A DNA stretch of 64,000 nucleotides from Micavibrio sp. GTDB taxonomy: Bacteria; Pseudomonadota; Alphaproteobacteria; Micavibrionales; UBA2020. Positions within the stretch are counted from its first letter, which is position 1. Each line of letters begins with the position of its first letter. The stretch is from the NCBI GenBank assembly GCA_028283745.1, contig JAPWJZ010000008.1, positions 561,290 through 625,289 of the forward strand, read 5' to 3'. A program made the position numbers and the translations under genes. This document shows positions 53,309 through 61,760 of the stretch, piece after piece. The notes below the pieces were generated by a model. The model was given only the letters and a program-made list of their open reading frames with translations. It was not told the origin of the DNA and searched no databases.

Positions 53309-56176
53309 ATGACGCTCGATTACGGCACCACCATCCACCTCCCGAAGACCGATTTCCCCCGCCGCGCCGGTTTGGCGCAGAAGGAACCCGAAATTCAGAA
53401 ACGCTGGGCCGCGATGGATTTGTATGCCCGCCAGCGCAAAGAATCCGCCGGCCGTGAAAAGTTCATTCTCCACTTTGGCCCTCCGTTCGCGAACGGTCAC
53501 ATTCACTTGGGCCACCTGCTGTCGAAAACCTTGAAAGATTTGGTCAGCCGCAGCCAGCAAATGACCGGCCGCGACAGCCTGCTCGTCCCCGGCTGGGATT
53601 GCCACGGCCTGCCCATCGAATGGAAGATCGAGGAAAAATACCGCGCCGAAGGCAAAAAGAAAAACGCGGAAGACAGCGTTGCCTTCCGCGCCGAATGCCG
53701 CGCCTTCGCCCAAGGCTGGGTGGATGTGCAGAATTCAGAATTCCAGCGCATCGGCGTGATGGGCGACTGGAAAAATTATTACAGCACCATGCACAAAGGC
53801 TCCGAAGCGACCATCGCCAAGGAAATCCACAAATTCCTGCTTAACGGCGGCCTCTATCGCGGCTCCAAGCCCGTGATGTGGTCGGTGCCGGAACAAACCG
53901 CGCTGGCTGAAGCTGAAGTCGAATACAAAGATGTGACGTCCGACACCATCTGGGTGAAGTTCCCCGTGAAGACCAAGGGCGGAAACTTCCCCGCTGCGTT
54001 TGACGGTGCTTCCGTCGTCATCTGGACGACGACGCCGTGGACCATGCCGGGCAACCGCGCTGTTGCTTACGGTGAAGCGCTTGACTACGTCATGATCACC
54101 GTTAATGCGGTAGCCGATGATTCAACCGTGCGCGTCGGCGACAAGCTGCTGGTTTGCGCGCCGACCTTAAGCGACTTCCAGAAAAACGCGAAAATCACCG
54201 CCATCACAGAAACCGCCCTCGTCAAGGGCGCGGTATTTGAGGGCACCGTGCTGCGCCACCCGCTGCACGGTAAGGGCTATGAATTCGATGTACCGCTGCT
54301 GGCAGGTGACTTTGTCACGACGGATGCCGGTACCGGCTTCGTCCACATCGCCCCCGGCCACGGGGAGGACGACTATCGCCTTGGCCTCAAATACGGCATT
54401 GAAGTGCCGCATACCGTGAAGGGCGATGGCACATATTTTGAAACCGTGCCGCTGTTCGCGGGCGTGCCGGTCTATACCGCGGAGGGCAAAAAAGGCCCCG
54501 GCAACAAGTTCGTCACTAACGCCATTCTGGAAGCCGGCAACCTTGTCGGTAAAAACCAGATCCAGCACAGCTACCCGCACAGCTGGCGGTCAAAGGCGCC
54601 GGTCATCTTCCGCAATACGCCGCAGTGGTTTATCTCGATGGAGAAGAACGACCTGCGCGCAAAGGCGCTTGCCGAAATCAAGAAGACCCGCTGGGTGCCG
54701 GCGCGCGGTGAAAACCGCATTGCTTCCATGGTGGAGCAGCGCGGCGACTGGTGCGTTTCCCGCCAGCGCGCCTGGGGCGTGCCCATCGCCATCTTCGTCA
54801 ACAAAGCGACCGGCGAGCCGCTGAAGGACGAAAAAGTCCTCGACAACATCATCCGCATCTTCAACGAAGAAGGCTCGGATGCGTGGTTCGCGCGCCCGGC
54901 ATCCGATTTCCTCGGCAGCGGCTACAAGGCCGATGATTTCGAGCAGATCAAGGACATCATCGACGTCTGGTTTGAATCAGGCTCAACGCAAGGCTTCGTG
55001 CTGGAAAACCGGCCGGAACTGCACCGCCCGGCTGATTTGTACCTTGAAGGTTCCGACCAGCACCGCGGCTGGTTCCAGTCGTCGTTGCTCGTCGGCTGCG
55101 GCACGCGCGGGGATGCGCCGTTCAAGGCTGTCCTGACGCACGGCTTCATCCTCGATGAAAAAGGCTACAAAATGTCGAAGTCCACCGGCAACGTGACGTC
55201 GCCGATGGCGCTTGCCGACAAATACGGCGCGGATATTCTGCGCCTTTGGGCGGCGGGTTCTGACTACACGCAGGACATCAAGTTCGGCGAAAACATTTTG
55301 CAGGGCCACGTCGATATTTACCGCCGCGTGCGCAATACCTTCTGCTACCTGCTTGGCAGCTTTGCGGATTTCGATTTCGCGAAGGATAAAGTCGCCTACA
55401 AAGACCTTGGCGGCATGGACCAGTGGATTCTGCACCGTCTGTTTGAAATCGACGCCGTGGTGCGCCAGTGCATTTACGACTTCGACTTCCTGAAGCTGAC
55501 GACCACGGTGCATAACTTCTGCGCCAAGGAACTGTCCGCCTTCTATTTCGATATCTGCAAAGACACGCTGTATTGCGAAGCGCTGGACAGCGTGAAGCGC
55601 CGCAGCGTCGTCACCGTGCTGGACCATGTCTTCAACCACCTTGTCCACTGGCTTGCGCCCGTGCTGTGCTTTACGGCAGAAGAAGCCTGGCTGTCGTACA
55701 AAGGCCTTACGCTGGCGGATACCACCACTTCCATCCACCTGTCCGTCATGCCGGCGGCACCTGCCGAATGGCAGAACGCGGCGCTGGCGGAGAAGTGGGA
55801 AAAGGTGGCGGCCGCCCGCGCCGTCGTGACCGGCGCACTGGAAGTAAAGCGTGCCGAAAAACAAATCGGCGCGTCGCTGGAAGCGGCGCCGGAAGTATTT
55901 GTGGCCGATGCCGCGCTGGCCGAAACGCTGAAATCCGTGCCGTTTGCGGATGTCTGCATTACGTCCGGCATTGCGCTGAAGTCGGGCGCTGCCCCGTCCG
56001 GCGCCTTCACGCTGCAAGGGGTTGACGGCGTTGCTGTCAGCTTCACCAAAGCCGAAGGCCAGAAGTGCGAACGCTGCTGGAAGTACACGACCGATGTCGG
56101 GTCAGACCCCGCCCACGCCGTCCTCTGCGCCCGCTGCGCAGGCGTTGTGAGCAAGGAACTGAAAGCGGCGGCGTAA
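53309..56176 (+). CDS. ileS: Isoleucyl-tRNA synthetase
   Basis: Class I synthetase with editing domain, 955 residues from ATG at 53309 (MTLDYGTTIHLPKTDFP), GAGGA upstream. HIGH-type FGPPFANGHIHLGHL near residue 60, WDCHGLPIE, editing-domain WTTTPWTMPGNRA, KMSKS at K621-S625 (GYKMSKSTGN), and a zinc-binding C-terminus CERCW ... CARC typical of bacterial IleRS (type 1). The lspA gene, a common neighbour, is not here. Confidence 0.97.
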   Translation: MTLDYGTTIHLPKTDFPRRAGLAQKEPEIQKRWAAMDLYARQRKESAGREKFILHFGPPFANGHIHLGHLLSKTLKDLVSRSQQMTGRDSLLVPGWDCHGLPIEWKIEEKYRAEGKKKNAEDSVAFRAECRAFAQGWVDVQNSEFQRIGVMGDWKNYYSTMHKGSEATIAKEIHKFLLNGGLYRGSKPVMWSVPEQTALAEAEVEYKDVTSDTIWVKFPVKTKGGNFPAAFDGASVVIWTTTPWTMPGNRAVAYGEALDYVMITVNAVADDSTVRVGDKLLVCAPTLSDFQKNAKITAITETALVKGAVFEGTVLRHPLHGKGYEFDVPLLAGDFVTTDAGTGFVHIAPGHGEDDYRLGLKYGIEVPHTVKGDGTYFETVPLFAGVPVYTAEGKKGPGNKFVTNAILEAGNLVGKNQIQHSYPHSWRSKAPVIFRNTPQWFISMEKNDLRAKALAEIKKTRWVPARGENRIASMVEQRGDWCVSRQRAWGVPIAIFVNKATGEPLKDEKVLDNIIRIFNEEGSDAWFARPASDFLGSGYKADDFEQIKDIIDVWFESGSTQGFVLENRPELHRPADLYLEGSDQHRGWFQSSLLVGCGTRGDAPFKAVLTHGFILDEKGYKMSKSTGNVTSPMALADKYGADILRLWAAGSDYTQDIKFGENILQGHVDIYRRVRNTFCYLLGSFADFDFAKDKVAYKDLGGMDQWILHRLFEIDAVVRQCIYDFDFLKLTTTVHNFCAKELSAFYFDICKDTLYCEALDSVKRRSVVTVLDHVFNHLVHWLAPVLCFTAEEAWLSYKGLTLADTTTSIHLSVMPAAPAEWQNAALAEKWEKVAAARAVVTGALEVKRAEKQIGASLEAAPEVFVADAALAETLKSVPFADVCITSGIALKSGAAPSGAFTLQGVDGVAVSFTKAEGQKCERCWKYTTDVGSDPAHAVLCARCAGVVSKELKAAA

Positions 56177-56196
56177 GACTTTACCGCAGACAAAAC

Positions 56197-56232
56197 AAAA
56201 AAGCCGCCTTGTGCAAACAAAGCGGCTTTTTT
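56197..56232. terminator. Bidirectional terminator after ileS
   Basis: AAAAAAGCCGC / GCGGCTTTTTT with a 14-nt loop, between the ileS stop and the convergent transglycosylase stop. T run on both strands. Confidence 0.9.
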
Positions 56233-56247
56233 CTGTATTTTTTTAAA

Positions 56248-57999
56248 TCAAAGTCCCGGCGGGCGCGGTTGCGGCAGGGGGACGTTGCGGGGCTGGCGCG
56301 TTTGCGGTTCGGAATCAAAGAAGCTGCTGCTGAACTTCGCCTTGAAGAAGTCATAAACTTCGGTCAATGAACGGGCAACGCCGCCGCGTTTATAGAACAC
56401 GCCGTGGTTGGATTCCGCCGCCGCGGGGAAGGCCGCGCTGGCGGAAGCTTTCGGTTCCCGGTTGAGCTTGACGATGAAGTCGACCGCCTTGCCGGAGCCG
56501 AGGAAGTGGGCAAGGTACTGGTCGGTGCGCGTAATGTCGCGTTTCGGCAGCGCTGCCTGCAAACCATCGCGGTTGGCCTTGGCAAATTCAGCGCCCATAA
56601 GCGCCGTCACGCGCGGGTCGGTACGCAGGCCCAGCACGTATTTTTCAATCAGCGGGTCGGTAATGCTGGCGGTGGCAATTTCGCCGTAGCGGTTGCGCTC
56701 CACTTCAATATTGCGGGTAATGTCGCCAAGGCCGTATTTTTCGCCGAACTGGTACAGGGTTGTCAGCCATGTATTGTCGATAAACTGGAAAAGGCCTGTC
56801 GCGCTGGAGGTGGTGGCGGAAATGCCGGTGTCGAAGCCGCTTTCCGCGCTGGCCAGCTGCATCATGTAACCAAAGTCCGCGCCAGCGACCGTTGCGGCAT
56901 GGCGCACCGCAAAGGTGGTGGCGGGGGTAAGGTTGGGGTAGCGCGCCGAATACTGCTGCACATCCGCAACCGCCTGCTGCGCTGCCTGCGCCAGCACTAA
57001 GTCAAGCGTTTGGCCGGGCTGCGCCAGCAGCGGCTGGCTCATTAATTTGAATTCGCCAATCGCGGCGGCGGTGAGCGGGCCGCGAATACCGTCTGCCCCG
57101 CGAATGCCAAGGTCAAAGCCGATGGTCAAAAGGTTGCGCTGCCGTTCCGCCACGGCCGCGTCGTACACATAGTTCATGCCTTTGTAGGCGGTTTGCGGCA
57201 CGGTGGTTTCGTTCTTCACGTATTCAGCGCCGATCAGCAAGGAAATGCGCGGGTTTTCACGCATTGCAACAATCTGGCGGAGCATGGCGGGGTCATCCAC
57301 ATGCACGTTGGTGACCTTGGTGCCGTCGGCGTTGGTCACGGCGGTGTCGATGGTGATTTTATCCGCAAAGAAGCCCATGCCGTGCTGCGGGCCGAATTGC
57401 TTCATCAGGTAAAGCCATGACGACACGTTGAATTTATAAACGTTGCTGGCCAGCAGGCGCTGCGGGTTGACGTTCATGACGTTGCCGGAATTATCCTGCA
57501 GGCGCGTCAGCATCGCGTCAAAATCAGTTCCCGTCTGGCGCGCGGCAAGGCGCAGCGTGGCGGCAACGGGCAGGGGGATTTTGTATTTTTTCACATCCGC
57601 CTTCGCTTCCGCGCGGATTTGCGCGAGCAGCTGAACATCCGCCTTCGTCAAAACATCGCGGGCGAAGGGGTTATTGGTGAGGGTGTGGAATTCGCGGATC
57701 GCGTCTTTCGATTGCGTGAAGAAAATGTTGCGGTCTTTTTCATCTGCGGTGCTGAACAGCGGCGCGAAGGAGGCGATGGGCACGAAGCGGTGCGGCAGCG
57801 CCACCACCGGCGTTTCCGGCGGCGTTGCGGCGGGCGGGACTGAATCGACAACCGTGGTTGCGGGCGGCGTTGTCGGCGCGGGTGTAATGGCCTGCTGCGC
57901 AACAACGCTGAGAGGGGTCATGACCAGACCGAAGGCGAGGGCCGCGCTTTTGAATTTGCGGCGTAAATCTGATTCATCTACGGGTGGTCGATAATCCAT
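56248..57999 (-). CDS. Lytic transglycosylase with decayed second catalytic domain and peptidoglycan-binding domain
   Basis: 583 residues from the ATG at 57999. Basic N-terminus and a hydrophobic segment (ALAFGLVMTPLSVVAQ) act as signal peptide; a Pro/Thr/Val-rich linker follows. C-terminal part: SLT-type core MMQLASAESGFDTGISATTSSATGLFQFIDNTWL with catalytic E386. The earlier block (about residues 145-260) aligns with it (LRLAARQTGTDFDAMLTRLQDNSGN against VRHAATVAGADFGYMMQLASAESGF), with Asn170 in place of the glutamate, so it is probably inactive. Between them is a PG_binding_1-like unit (LLTIGFDLGIRGADGIRGPLTAAAIGEF). Cleaves glycan strands in cell-wall turnover, inferred. Other starts lie up to 22 codons upstream. 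Confidence 0.85.
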   Translation of the reverse strand: MDYRPPVDESDLRRKFKSAALAFGLVMTPLSVVAQQAITPAPTTPPATTVVDSVPPAATPPETPVVALPHRFVPIASFAPLFSTADEKDRNIFFTQSKDAIREFHTLTNNPFARDVLTKADVQLLAQIRAEAKADVKKYKIPLPVAATLRLAARQTGTDFDAMLTRLQDNSGNVMNVNPQRLLASNVYKFNVSSWLYLMKQFGPQHGMGFFADKITIDTAVTNADGTKVTNVHVDDPAMLRQIVAMRENPRISLLIGAEYVKNETTVPQTAYKGMNYVYDAAVAERQRNLLTIGFDLGIRGADGIRGPLTAAAIGEFKLMSQPLLAQPGQTLDLVLAQAAQQAVADVQQYSARYPNLTPATTFAVRHAATVAGADFGYMMQLASAESGFDTGISATTSSATGLFQFIDNTWLTTLYQFGEKYGLGDITRNIEVERNRYGEIATASITDPLIEKYVLGLRTDPRVTALMGAEFAKANRDGLQAALPKRDITRTDQYLAHFLGSGKAVDFIVKLNREPKASASAAFPAAAESNHGVFYKRGGVARSLTEVYDFFKAKFSSSFFDSEPQTRQPRNVPLPQPRPPGL

Positions 58000-58340
58000 C
58001 GGGCGGATCCACTTTTGGCTGGCAGGTGTCATGGGGGTATGGCGAAGATTCGCGAATATCCACAAAGGATACCATAATCATTAAAGGTAATCAACCTTGT
58101 CCTGACAAATCAATGGTTTAATATTGTTGTAATAGCTTTGACAAATAATCATTCATTATCAAATTTATAAGATGAGTGATTTTGCTTTCAGAACCGCTGT
58201 TGTGAAATAATGTTACTTAACAGGTTCCGCACCCTCGCCCGCGCCAAAATAACAACAAACAGCGCCGCTACTGTACGAAGGTACCCCGCAGGAACTATAT
58301 TCATCAACGCTACGTTGTTTATCACTGGAAGGTTAAATCT
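58000..58340. other. Promoter region between transglycosylase and ahpD genes
   Basis: About 340 bp, AT-rich. TTGACA lies at 58138-58143 without a clear -10 at normal spacing. A dyad ATAAT-CATTC-ATTAT (58145-58159) is present; its right half TCATTATC resembles half of a Fur site, which would suit a dps operon. No coding frame with credible features was seen in the region. Confidence 0.5.
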
Positions 58341-58898
58341 ATGTCTGCCCAAGAAATTGCTGCCAATGCCCCGCAAAACCTTGAAGCCCTGCGCGATGCG
58401 CTGCCGGATTTCGCGAAGGATATCCGCCTGAACCTCTCGGCTGTGATCAAGGAAGATCCGGGCTCGGCCCTTGCGCTCAACCAGGTGCATGGCATTGCGC
58501 TGGCTTCCGCCTATGCCACGCGCAACCCGCTTCTAGTCGCGGCAATCGCCGGCGAAACCGCCTCAACCCTGTCGCCCGAGGAAGTCAACGCCGCCAAGGC
58601 CGCCGCCACCATCATGGCGATGAGCAACATTTACTACCGCTCCACCTACATGACCGGTGATGATGAAATCGGCCGCCTGCCCGCAGGGCTTCGCATGAAC
58701 GTGATTGGCAACCCCGGCATTGATAAAATCACCTTCGAGCTGTATGCCCTTGCCGTTTCCGCCATTAACGGCTGCAGCGCGTGCATTGCCGCGCACAACA
58801 AAACCGTGCAGGATCATGGCGTGTCGAAGGTTGGCGTGCAGCATAGCTTCCGCATTGCGGCTGTGCTGAATGCGGCGGCGCAGGCATTATCCATTTAA
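58341..58898 (+). CDS. ahpD: Alkyl hydroperoxidase AhpD
   Basis: 185 residues, carboxymuconolactone decarboxylase fold. AhpD reduces peroxidase partners through a CxxC pair; here NGCSACIAAHNKT gives C145, C148 and H152, the family's catalytic layout, with AMSNIYYRSTYM and a Glu-containing helix (TFELYALAVSAING) before it. The length matches AhpD (175-185). No ahpC is adjacent, so the partner is unknown. AAGG lies before the ATG. 29 bp upstream of dps. Confidence 0.92.
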   Translation: MSAQEIAANAPQNLEALRDALPDFAKDIRLNLSAVIKEDPGSALALNQVHGIALASAYATRNPLLVAAIAGETASTLSPEEVNAAKAAATIMAMSNIYYRSTYMTGDDEIGRLPAGLRMNVIGNPGIDKITFELYALAVSAINGCSACIAAHNKTVQDHGVSKVGVQHSFRIAAVLNAAAQALSI

Positions 58899-58927
58899 TT
58901 TGTTCAACACTTTTCAAGGAGATTGTT

Positions 58928-59380
58928 ATGGCTGAAAAAAATTCAAACCGTTCTGTGGTCGACGCGCTGTCGAAAACGCTGGCGGATACCTATACGCTCT
59001 ACCTCAAAACCCAGAACTACCACTGGAACGTGACCGGTCCGGGCTTCCACGGCCTGCACATCATGTTCGAAGAGCAGTACAAAGACCTTGCCGCCGCCAG
59101 CGATGAAATTGCCGAGCGCATCCGCGCCCTTGGCGAAAAAGCACCGGCATCTTTCACGGCTTTCGCGAAGCTCGCGAAAATCAAGGAAGAGAACGGCAAC
59201 CCCGATTACAAGAAAATGCTGGCCAACCTTGTAAAAGACAACGAAACCGCGGTTGATACGTTCGAGGCGCTCATCAAAACCGCGCAGGATGAAGAAGATG
59301 AAGGCTCCGCCGACCTCGCCATCCGCCGCCTGCAGGTTCACCAGAAAAACCACTGGATGCTGAAGGCTTACCTCGACTAA
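58928..59380 (+). CDS. dps: DNA-protecting ferritin-like protein Dps
   Basis: 150-residue mini-ferritin that binds DNA and oxidises iron with peroxide. Family motif QNYHWNVTGPGFHGLHIMFEEQYKDL contains the ferroxidase His, Asp and Glu ligands shared across subunits. N-terminal tail (AEKNSNRS) is short. In an operon with ahpD: a peroxide-defence pair. GGAG precedes the ATG; a strong terminator follows. Confidence 0.95.
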   Translation: MAEKNSNRSVVDALSKTLADTYTLYLKTQNYHWNVTGPGFHGLHIMFEEQYKDLAAASDEIAERIRALGEKAPASFTAFAKLAKIKEENGNPDYKKMLANLVKDNETAVDTFEALIKTAQDEEDEGSADLAIRRLQVHQKNHWMLKAYLD

Positions 59381-59394
59381 GCATTCATCGTTCC

Positions 59395-59431
59395 CAAAAA
59401 ACGCCCGTGGTTATCGCGGGCGTTTTTTTTA
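59395..59431. terminator. Bidirectional terminator between dps and the LysR gene
   Basis: AAAAAACGCCCG / CGGGCGTTTTTTTT around a 9-nt loop. It overlaps the last bases of the LysR gene region and can end both convergent transcripts. Confidence 0.9.
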
Positions 59432-60322
59432 TGCCGAAAATTCTGCGAAATAATCCACCAGATGGTCGATGAACTTGCGCATGCGGGCGCTTAAGTGCCG
59501 CTGCTGCACGTAAACGGCCTGAATGGGCAGGGCATCTTCTTCAAAATCCGCCAGCACAATGTCAAGCTTGCCGCTGTTGATTTCCGGCCCCACGATAAAT
59601 GTGGGCAGCATGCTGATGCCGCAATGCGCCGCCGCCGCTTCCGCCAGAATGGTGCCATTGTCCGATACCATGCGGCCCTGCACGGCCTGCAAAAACCTGC
59701 GGCCATTGACGATGAAGGGCCATGACTTGCCATCCTGCACGCCGCTATAAATCAGGCAGTTGTGGTGGATAAGATCTTGAGGTTTTTCCGGCCGCCCGTG
59801 CTTTGCGATGTAAGCCGGAGAGGCAACGACCACGCGGCGGCTTTTTGCCAGCAGCCGTGTCATCAGCGCGCCCGTATCCACCGCACCGATGCGAATGGCA
59901 ATATCAACGTCATCTTCCGCCAGACCCAGCGAGCGGTCGCCCAGGTACAGGCGTATGGAAACATCCGGGTATTTATCAAGGAAGGCGGCAATGGCGGGGC
60001 CTAAAAAACGCGTGCCGAAGCTGACGGGCGCGCTGATGCGCAACTCGCCGACAGGGTTTTCGTTTGAAAAGCGCAGTTGCTCTTCCACCTCTGCCAGTTC
60101 GGCGATGATTTTACGGGCGTGGTCAAAGTAAACGTATCCGGCATCCGTCAATCGCACGTGGCGTGTTGTCCGTTGCAGTAGCCGCGTGGAAAGGTGGGCT
60201 TCAAGGTCGCCGATGCGCTTGCTGACAACGGAATTGGCAAGGTTCAGCCGCCGCGCGGCTTCGGCGAAGCTGTTGGTTTCCGCCACCGTGACAAAGGCGG
60301 TGATATTGGCAAGCTTATCCAT
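59429..60322 (-). CDS. LysR-family transcription regulator
   Basis: 297 residues from ATG at 60322 (MDKLANITAFVTVAET), the usual LysR start. Helix-turn-helix in residues 18-45 (NSFAEAARRLNLANSVVSKRIGDLEAHL, RLLQRTTR), then the periplasmic-binding-like effector domain (GELRISAPVSFGTRFLGPAIAAFLDKYPDVSIRL, DIAIRIG). AaeR/CrgA-type group by the pattern. It is divergent from the pirin gene across 120 bp holding a dyad; it most likely regulates itself and the pirin operon. Confidence 0.93.
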   Translation of the reverse strand: MDKLANITAFVTVAETNSFAEAARRLNLANSVVSKRIGDLEAHLSTRLLQRTTRHVRLTDAGYVYFDHARKIIAELAEVEEQLRFSNENPVGELRISAPVSFGTRFLGPAIAAFLDKYPDVSIRLYLGDRSLGLAEDDVDIAIRIGAVDTGALMTRLLAKSRRVVVASPAYIAKHGRPEKPQDLIHHNCLIYSGVQDGKSWPFIVNGRRFLQAVQGRMVSDNGTILAEAAAAHCGISMLPTFIVGPEINSGKLDIVLADFEEDALPIQAVYVQQRHLSARMRKFIDHLVDYFAEFSA

Positions 60323-60332
60323 GGTTTTAAAT

Positions 60333-60355
60333 ATTATTCGAAATATTAGAATAAT
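60333..60355. promoter_or_regulatory. Candidate LysR operator
   Basis: Perfect inverted repeat ATTATTC-N9-GAATAAT, 10 bp upstream of the LysR start and 88 bp before the pirin ATG. The spacing and the inner T-N11-A pair are as in LysR boxes. Confidence 0.65.
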
Positions 60356-60442
60356 CAATTAAATAAAAGACTTATTAATATTTTAAACGGAACAATTATA
60401 GTTAAGACAGAAGATAACTGAATATATATAAGGAGAAAAACC

Positions 60443-61147
60443 ATGCAAAAAGTCATTTACAGCCAAGACCGCGGCGAAACCAGCATTGACTGGCTGCAAA
60501 GCCACCACAGCTTTTCCTTCGGCAATTATTATGACCCCCGCAATATGGGCTTTGGCCCGCTGCGCGTCATTAACGAAGACTATGTTGCGCCCGGCACGGG
60601 CTTCGGCATGCACGGCCATGCGAATATGGAGATCATTACCTACGTCCTTTCCGGCCAGCTGGAGCATAAGGACAACCTTGGCAACGGCTCTCAAATTACG
60701 CCGGGCGACGTGCAGGTGATGAGCGCCGGCAAAGGCATCATGCACAGCGAATTCAACCCGTCCGGCACCGCGCCGGTGCACCTGCTGCAAATCTGGATCA
60801 TGCCGGAAGAAACCGGCACCGCGCCGGGCTACCAGCAAAAAACGTTCGAGGCGGGGGAGCTGGAAAACGCCCTGCGCCTCGTCGTATCCCCCGACAAGGC
60901 CGATGGTTCCCTTGCCATTCGCCAGCAGGCGCGGTTGTGGATTGGCCGGCTGGACCAAGAAAAGTCTGTTTCTCTGGAAATTGACAAGAGCAAGAAGTAT
61001 TGGTTCCAGGTTGCCCGTGGTAATGTCAGTATCCGCGGGGAAGTTCTTGGCGCAGGTGATGCGCTGGCCGTTGATGGTGAAGCTGGTCTGGCCGAAATTT
61101 CTGCCAGCAGCGCCGCCGAACTGGTGGTTTTCGAACTGCCGCACTAA
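60443..61147 (+). CDS. Pirin family protein
   Basis: 234-residue bicupin. Iron-site residues in the N-terminal cupin: GFGMHGHANMEIITYVLSGQLEHKDNLGNG and MHSEFNPSG (His, His, His, Glu). Pirins include quercetin 2,3-dioxygenases and redox sensors; the bacterial role is often linked to stress. AAGGAG lies upstream. Divergent from a LysR gene and 26 bp upstream of a flavin reductase gene, with which it likely forms an operon. Confidence 0.93.
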   Translation: MQKVIYSQDRGETSIDWLQSHHSFSFGNYYDPRNMGFGPLRVINEDYVAPGTGFGMHGHANMEIITYVLSGQLEHKDNLGNGSQITPGDVQVMSAGKGIMHSEFNPSGTAPVHLLQIWIMPEETGTAPGYQQKTFEAGELENALRLVVSPDKADGSLAIRQQARLWIGRLDQEKSVSLEIDKSKKYWFQVARGNVSIRGEVLGAGDALAVDGEAGLAEISASSAAELVVFELPH

Positions 61148-61173
61148 ATATTTTTTTTAACCGGAGACATACC

Positions 61174-61755
61174 ATGCCGAAAATCAAAATCCTCGCCTTC
61201 GCGGGCGCAACGCGCAAAGAATCCTTCAACAAAAAGCTCGTCAAAATTGCCGCCAAGGGCGCGGAAGACGCCGGTGCGCAAGTCACCGTCATCGACCTCA
61301 AGGACTTCCCCATGCCGGTATATGACGGTGATGATGAAGCCGCCAGCGGCCTGCCCGCAAAGGCGCGCGAATTCAAAAAGCTGCTGCAGGAAAGCGACGG
61401 TTTCCTCATCGCCTCCGCCGAATACAACAGCGGCTATTCCGCCGTGCTGAAAAACGCGCTCGACTGGGCGTCGCGCCCGTCGGAAGAAGGCGAAAAAAGC
61501 CTTTCCGCCTTCACCGGCAAATACGTGTCGCTGATGGCGGCGTCGCCCGGCGCCATGGGCGGCATTCGCGGCCTGTACCAGCTGCGCGAACTTCTGCAGA
61601 ACATGAACGTGACCGTGTTGCCGCGCATGCAGGCTGTCAACCAGGCGCACACGCACTTCGAGCCCGACGGCCGCATGATTGACGAAAAAATGGCAAAATC
61701 CGTCACCTCCCTTGGTGCGGACCTTGTGCAGGTGCTGACGAAAGTGCGCGCATAA
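61174..61755 (+). CDS. NAD(P)H-dependent FMN reductase
   Basis: 193 residues, flavodoxin-like fold. FMN-phosphate loop GATRKESFNKKL, then IASAEYNSGYSAVLKNALDWASRP, the signature of the SsuE/YieF/ChrR-like reductases. Reduces flavins, quinones or metal ions. Its location with pirin, a MATE transporter and an FAD oxidoreductase suggests a redox or xenobiotic-stress operon. 5 bp from the MATE gene. Confidence 0.93.
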   Translation: MPKIKILAFAGATRKESFNKKLVKIAAKGAEDAGAQVTVIDLKDFPMPVYDGDDEAASGLPAKAREFKKLLQESDGFLIASAEYNSGYSAVLKNALDWASRPSEEGEKSLSAFTGKYVSLMAASPGAMGGIRGLYQLRELLQNMNVTVLPRMQAVNQAHTHFEPDGRMIDEKMAKSVTSLGADLVQVLTKVRA

Positions 61756-61760
61756 CCACC

